A DNA stretch of 64,000 nt, from the NCBI GenBank assembly GCA_014058105.1, contig JACGCM010002535.1:3100001-3164000 (forward strand), given 5' to 3'. The DNA is from Kingdonia uniflora (lineage: Eukaryota > Streptophyta > Magnoliopsida > Ranunculales > Circaeasteraceae). The number at the start of each line of letters is the position of its first letter. Positions within the stretch are counted from its first letter, which is position 1. The notes under the pieces were generated by a model, which worked only from the letters and a program-made list of their open reading frames with translations, did no database searches and was not told where the DNA came from. Shown here one piece after another: positions 60,601 to 64,000 of the stretch. A program made the position numbers and the translations under genes.

Positions 60601-61453
60601 TTTATTATATTATGACTTTTCACGTTATGGTTATGTCTATTTATTAAGTGAAAAATCTCAAGCAGTGAATGCCGTTGAGGTATACATTACTGAGGTTAAA
60701 AGACAATTAGGCAAAAAGGTAAAAGTCATTAGGTCAAATAGAGGTGGTGAATACTATGGTAGATATGACGAATCGGGTCAGTGCCCTGGCCCATTCGCCA
60801 AACTCCTAGAGAAGCTTGGTATTCGTGCTCAATACACAATGCCAGGAACGCCACAGCAGAATGGTGTATCTAAAATGTGTAATCATACTTTAATGGAAAT
60901 GGTTAGGAGTATGATAAGTAATTCAACTTTACCCATATCTTTGTGGATTGAAGCTCTAAAGACCGCTGCATATTTATTAAATAGGGTTCCTAGTAAGGCA
61001 GTTCTGAAAACTCTATTCGAGCTTTGGACTGGAAGGAAACCTAGTTTAAGACATCTTCATGTTTGGGGATGTGCAGCGGAGGCTAGAATTTACAGTCCAC
61101 ATGAAAAGAAATTGGACCTTAAAACTATCATTGGATACTTTATTGGTTATCCTGATAAGTCTAAAGGATATAGGTTTTATTGTCCTACCCATAGTACGAG
61201 AATTGTTAAAACCGGTAATGCAAGATTCCTTGAAAATGGTGAAATTAGTGGGAGTAGTGAATCACGAAATGTGGTTATTGAGAAAGTTATGGTGAAAGTC
61301 TCATTACCCATAACTTCTAATCCTGTTGTTGTTCCTATTGTTGTTGATCAAATCGATAATCCCGAGCAACAACTAGGCAATCAACCACTCCATAATGAGA
61401 TTGTCACCAATGATTCGATAATAGAGGCACCACAAGAAATAACACCACGCTGA
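60600..61453 (+). pseudogene. copia integrase, C-terminal two thirds
   Basis: Reads YYDFSRYGYVYLLSEKSQAV and VKVIRSNRGGEYYGRYDES (normally SDRGGEY; the catalytic Asp is Asn here). Next come QYTMPGTPQQNGVSKMCNHT, LKTAAYLLNRVPSKAV and LWTGRKPSLRHLHVWGC, and the C-terminal KKLDLKTIIGYFIGYPDKSK. The zinc-binding HHCC part and first catalytic Asp are missing. A TGA at 61451-61453 separates it from RT. This is the Tnt1-like branch of plant copia elements. Confidence 0.85.
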
Positions 61454-62490
61454 TCCCAACGGGAAAGGAGATCTGCTATTTCAGATGACTATGTGGTGTA
61501 CTTACAGGAATCTGAATTTGACATAGGGACTATTAAGGATCCAGTTTCATTTTTACAAGCCATGGATAATAATAATTCTACTAAATGGATTGATGCTATG
61601 AAAGAAGAGTTAAAATCAATGGAACAAAATGAAGTTTGGGATCTCGTTGAATTGCCAAAAGGATACAAGAAAGTTGGTTGCAAATGGGTCTTTAAGACCA
61701 AGCGCGACAATAATGGCAATATCGAACGATATAAAGCCCGACTTGCGGCCAAAGGTTTCACTCAGAAAGAAGGCATTGATTACAAGGAGACCTTCTCACC
61801 TGTATCAAAGAAGGACTCATTTAGAATTATTATGGCATTAGTGGCTCATTATGATTTAAAGTTATACCAAATGGATGTGAAAACTGCTTTTCTAAATGGG
61901 AGTTTAGATGAAGAAGTCTATTTGAATCAACATGAAGGTTTCTCCGAAAAAGGAAAAAAAATGCTTTGTAAGCTTAAGAAATCAATATACGGTCTTAAAC
62001 AAGCTTCCCGCCAATGGTACATTAAGTTTCACGATACCATTATTCCTTTTGGTTTTAAGGAAAACATTGTTGATCGATGTATATACCTCAAGGTCAGTGG
62101 GAGTAAGTTTATATTTTGGTTTTGTATGTTGATGATATCTTACTTGCTAGTAATGATCTTGGTCTGCTTTACCAGACTAAGAAGTTTCTCTCTAAGAACT
62201 TTGAAATGAAAGATTTAGGTGAGGCATCTTACGTAATTGGAATCAAAATCTATCGAGACCGAGCACGAGGATTGTTAGAGCTGTCTCAGAAAGCCTATAT
62301 TAATAAAGTTTTAGATAGATTCGGTATGGAGATAAAATATTTATCAGTCATAGAGTCTGTTCAAAAACAACGAGTGTTTATAGAATACATAAACACAATG
62401 CTTATGGTTGCAGATCGATTGACTGAGGGATTACCGCCAAAGACATTTAAGGAACATGTTCAGAGTATGGGTCTTGGGCGGATTCCATGA
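61454..62490 (+). pseudogene. copia reverse transcriptase with deleted RNase H
   Basis: RT motifs are well kept: NEVWDLVELPKGYKKVGCKW, YKARLAAKGFTQKEGIDYKE, YQMDVKTAFLNGSLDEEVYL and SIYGLKQASRQWYIKF, then a one-base shift near 62115 into LYVDDILLASNDLGLL (62119). NFEMKDLGEASYVIGIKIYR follows. At about 62332 the frame jumps from DRFGME to IKYLSVIESVQKQRVFIEYI, the very end of RNase H, so the RNase H core is deleted without losing frame. It ends PPKTFKEHVQSMGL before the 3' untranslated part. Confidence 0.88.
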
Positions 62491-62955
62491 TATTTTTCTT
62501 TATAGTTATGGATTTTTAGTTTGATTGTTTTCTCTAGACATCTTATTATCGTATGTTTATGATATTTTCCTGTTTACCATTATGTGTACACATGTATGTG
62601 ATTGGATGAATGATATCATGAAAGTCTTTTGACAAGACATTATTGATGGACTTTTATAGGCTTATTTGTTAACGCCTATAAACCTCACTTATGAACCAAG
62701 TTAAATAGTTCATTATTGTTGTAGTACATGAAAGGAAATGTGTCACAAAATTGCATAAGATCGCCATGACTCGCTTTAGTAAATTGTTTGATTTTGGTAT
62801 TATGATGACCAATACAGATAGTATGACTTGGATATATAAATCGCGCGCGTGTCAGTTATTTAATCGTTGAGCCCATTTTGAGTCAAAATTTTTGTAAACT
62901 AAAATTTTATCGAGTATGATTTTCAAAACGACTTCACATTGGCCAAGTGGGAGAA

Positions 62956-63375
62956 TGTAAGACTTATTTTGGCCCACATGAGTAAGGTCCTTTAGTAATT
63001 ATGGGTTTCTAATCATGATGATCCAAGTCTTAATAAGAAACTAATCCTATTGGTTAATGATGTCAGGGTTTCCTATAACTCTCTACTTTGATGGAAAGTA
63101 ATCCTGATTGAAATAAGAGACTAGGTCTTCTCTCTACCTATATAAGTGTGCCTAGCCCATCAACTAAAGCACAATCTCAAAGATAAGGTTAAGGGAGAGA
63201 AAACCTAGTTGTCACCGCTCGCCGCCGCTGACGAACACAAAAGACATACCTCAATCAATCAAGTTATGGATCAATGTATGTGATTATGTTTCCGTATTAT
63301 TGTTAATCGTGATTATTGTATTAAGTCCTAGGTCCTTCTAGATCTAATTATTTATATATTTTGTCATGTTTTACA
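62956..63375 (+). repeat. 3' LTR of the copia element
   Basis: 420 bases, near-identical to 59228-59647. Ends TTTTACA, directly followed by the AGTTC target duplicate. Confidence 0.92.
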
Positions 63376-63380
63376 AGTTC

Positions 63381-64000
63381 CTGTAATAGTTCCTCCACCG
63401 GACCACCACCATACCTACTTAGGCCATTTGTACACAGATTTCAGCCACCTTCCTTTTTATCCTCTACTATGGTTGATGCCATTACTTCTACTACAACTAC
63501 TACTAGTACTATGGGTAATTTTTCTAATCCAATGTTAACCAACGATTACGGACTACCTTCTCAATTTGGCCTCCCTAAACAATCACAAAACCTACTAAAC
63601 AATCACAAAACCTAATAACATGCAAAACCCAACTCTCACATTTCAGTCTCTTCTAGTATTGATCTCGGAGGCCTACAAAACATAGTAACTTCTCATTCTA
63701 GGAGAATCAGTAATTAGAGAGATGCCCTAAGCTACAAACCATTTATAATAAATTATGAATTTTGGTCTGAATGTATGTAGCTATTGTTCCCAATTCAAAA
63801 GTTATTATAAATTTACAATAACCATTTACATACTTGGTTTAAGGTGAGGATTGCGCTAAGCTTGTTGAACTATGAGTAGACTAATAGCTATAGTTGTGCT
63901 CAAAAAATAGCATACGAAGTCGCTAAATAAGGATAAACTCCTAAGTAGCCTATGAAGCATATGAAGTCGCTAGTCCGCCGCCTAAGCAGCCTATAAAGTG
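63381..64000 (+). other. right flank of copia insertion, possible disrupted coding region
   Basis: If the copia element and one AGTTC are removed, the flanks join to a frame reading MPYPRSRLVPVIVPPPDHHH and onward, or in another frame SSCNSSSTGPPPYLLRPFVH followed by a Ser/Thr/Asn-rich stretch to 63615. Proline/His-rich and Ser/Thr-rich tails are common in plant transcription factors, but no DNA-binding domain is present and I cannot assign a family. From 63620 on nothing is recognised except a short repeated AAGTCGCTA word (63917-63977). Confidence 0.25.

Larger units (their letters stand above)
59228..63375 (+). mobile_element. Ty1/copia retrotransposon, recent, internally deleted
   Basis: Two 420-bp LTRs (59228-59647 and 62956-63375) start TGTAAGACTTATT and end TTTTACA. 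A perfect 5-bp duplication AGTTC flanks the element (59223-59227 and 63376-63380). A primer-binding site TGGTATCATGAGC begins at 59650, and a polypurine tract AAGTGGGAGAA precedes the 3' LTR. The internal part lacks gag, protease and the first part of integrase, and most of RNase H is deleted. It is therefore non-autonomous, although its LTRs are nearly identical. Confidence 0.92.

Overview
This is nuclear DNA of a flowering plant, probably a eudicot. Two host genes are split by AT-rich introns with consensus splice sites. There is one nuclear tRNA gene, and most of the rest is nested transposable elements of typical plant families (Ty1/copia, Ty3/gypsy, Tat-type gypsy, CACTA, Helitron, L1-type LINE, tRNA-derived SINE). 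The species cannot be named from the sequence.

Two host genes look intact. At 345-3648 (+) is a family GH10 endo-xylanase gene with a CBM22-like module; its last intron holds a small LTR element. At 41056-51910 (+) is an 11-exon gene for a U-box plus cyclophilin protein (PUB49/CYP65 type, PPIL2 orthologue); introns 3 and 9 are swollen by insertions. A tRNA-Gly(UCC) lies at 39057-39128. I see no pathway linking these genes.

Layout. 1-3.65 kb: xylanase gene. 4.0-4.7 kb: LTR relic. 4.7-12.2 kb: non-coding DNA that may be a decayed CACTA-like element, closed on the right by an inverted relic of the same LTR family. 12.5-25.1 kb: a decayed Ty3/gypsy element with both LTRs. Its integrase is split by a CACTA element (16633-23580) that carries pieces of host genes: a Costars fragment, a PPR-DYW fragment and one unrecognised exon set. 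25.1-25.3 kb: the last exon of a second, broken GH10 xylanase. 26.16-38.51 kb: a complete but decayed Tat-lineage gypsy element, with a sense pol region containing a second RNase H and, downstream, a long block of antisense ORFs. 38.5-41 kb: tRNA and intergenic DNA. 41-52 kb: PUB49-type gene with a MITE, a SINE, a Helitron end with a wall-associated-kinase fragment, and a LINE relic in its introns. 52-55.2 kb: dispersed repeats and a kinesin-5 N-terminal fragment. 55.2-57.3 kb: antisense LINE tail and a Helitron end with a two-exon antisense ORF. 59.2-63.4 kb: a young copia element with a perfect 5-bp target duplication, lacking gag, protease and most of RNase H. The sequence flanking it may be a disrupted host gene.

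The most interesting points are the multi-gene capture by the CACTA element with two alternative right ends, the antisense gene block of the Tat element with tandem related ORFs, the pair of opposed Helitron ends, and arrays of a CGTTCGAACG-type palindrome shared by LTRs that otherwise differ.
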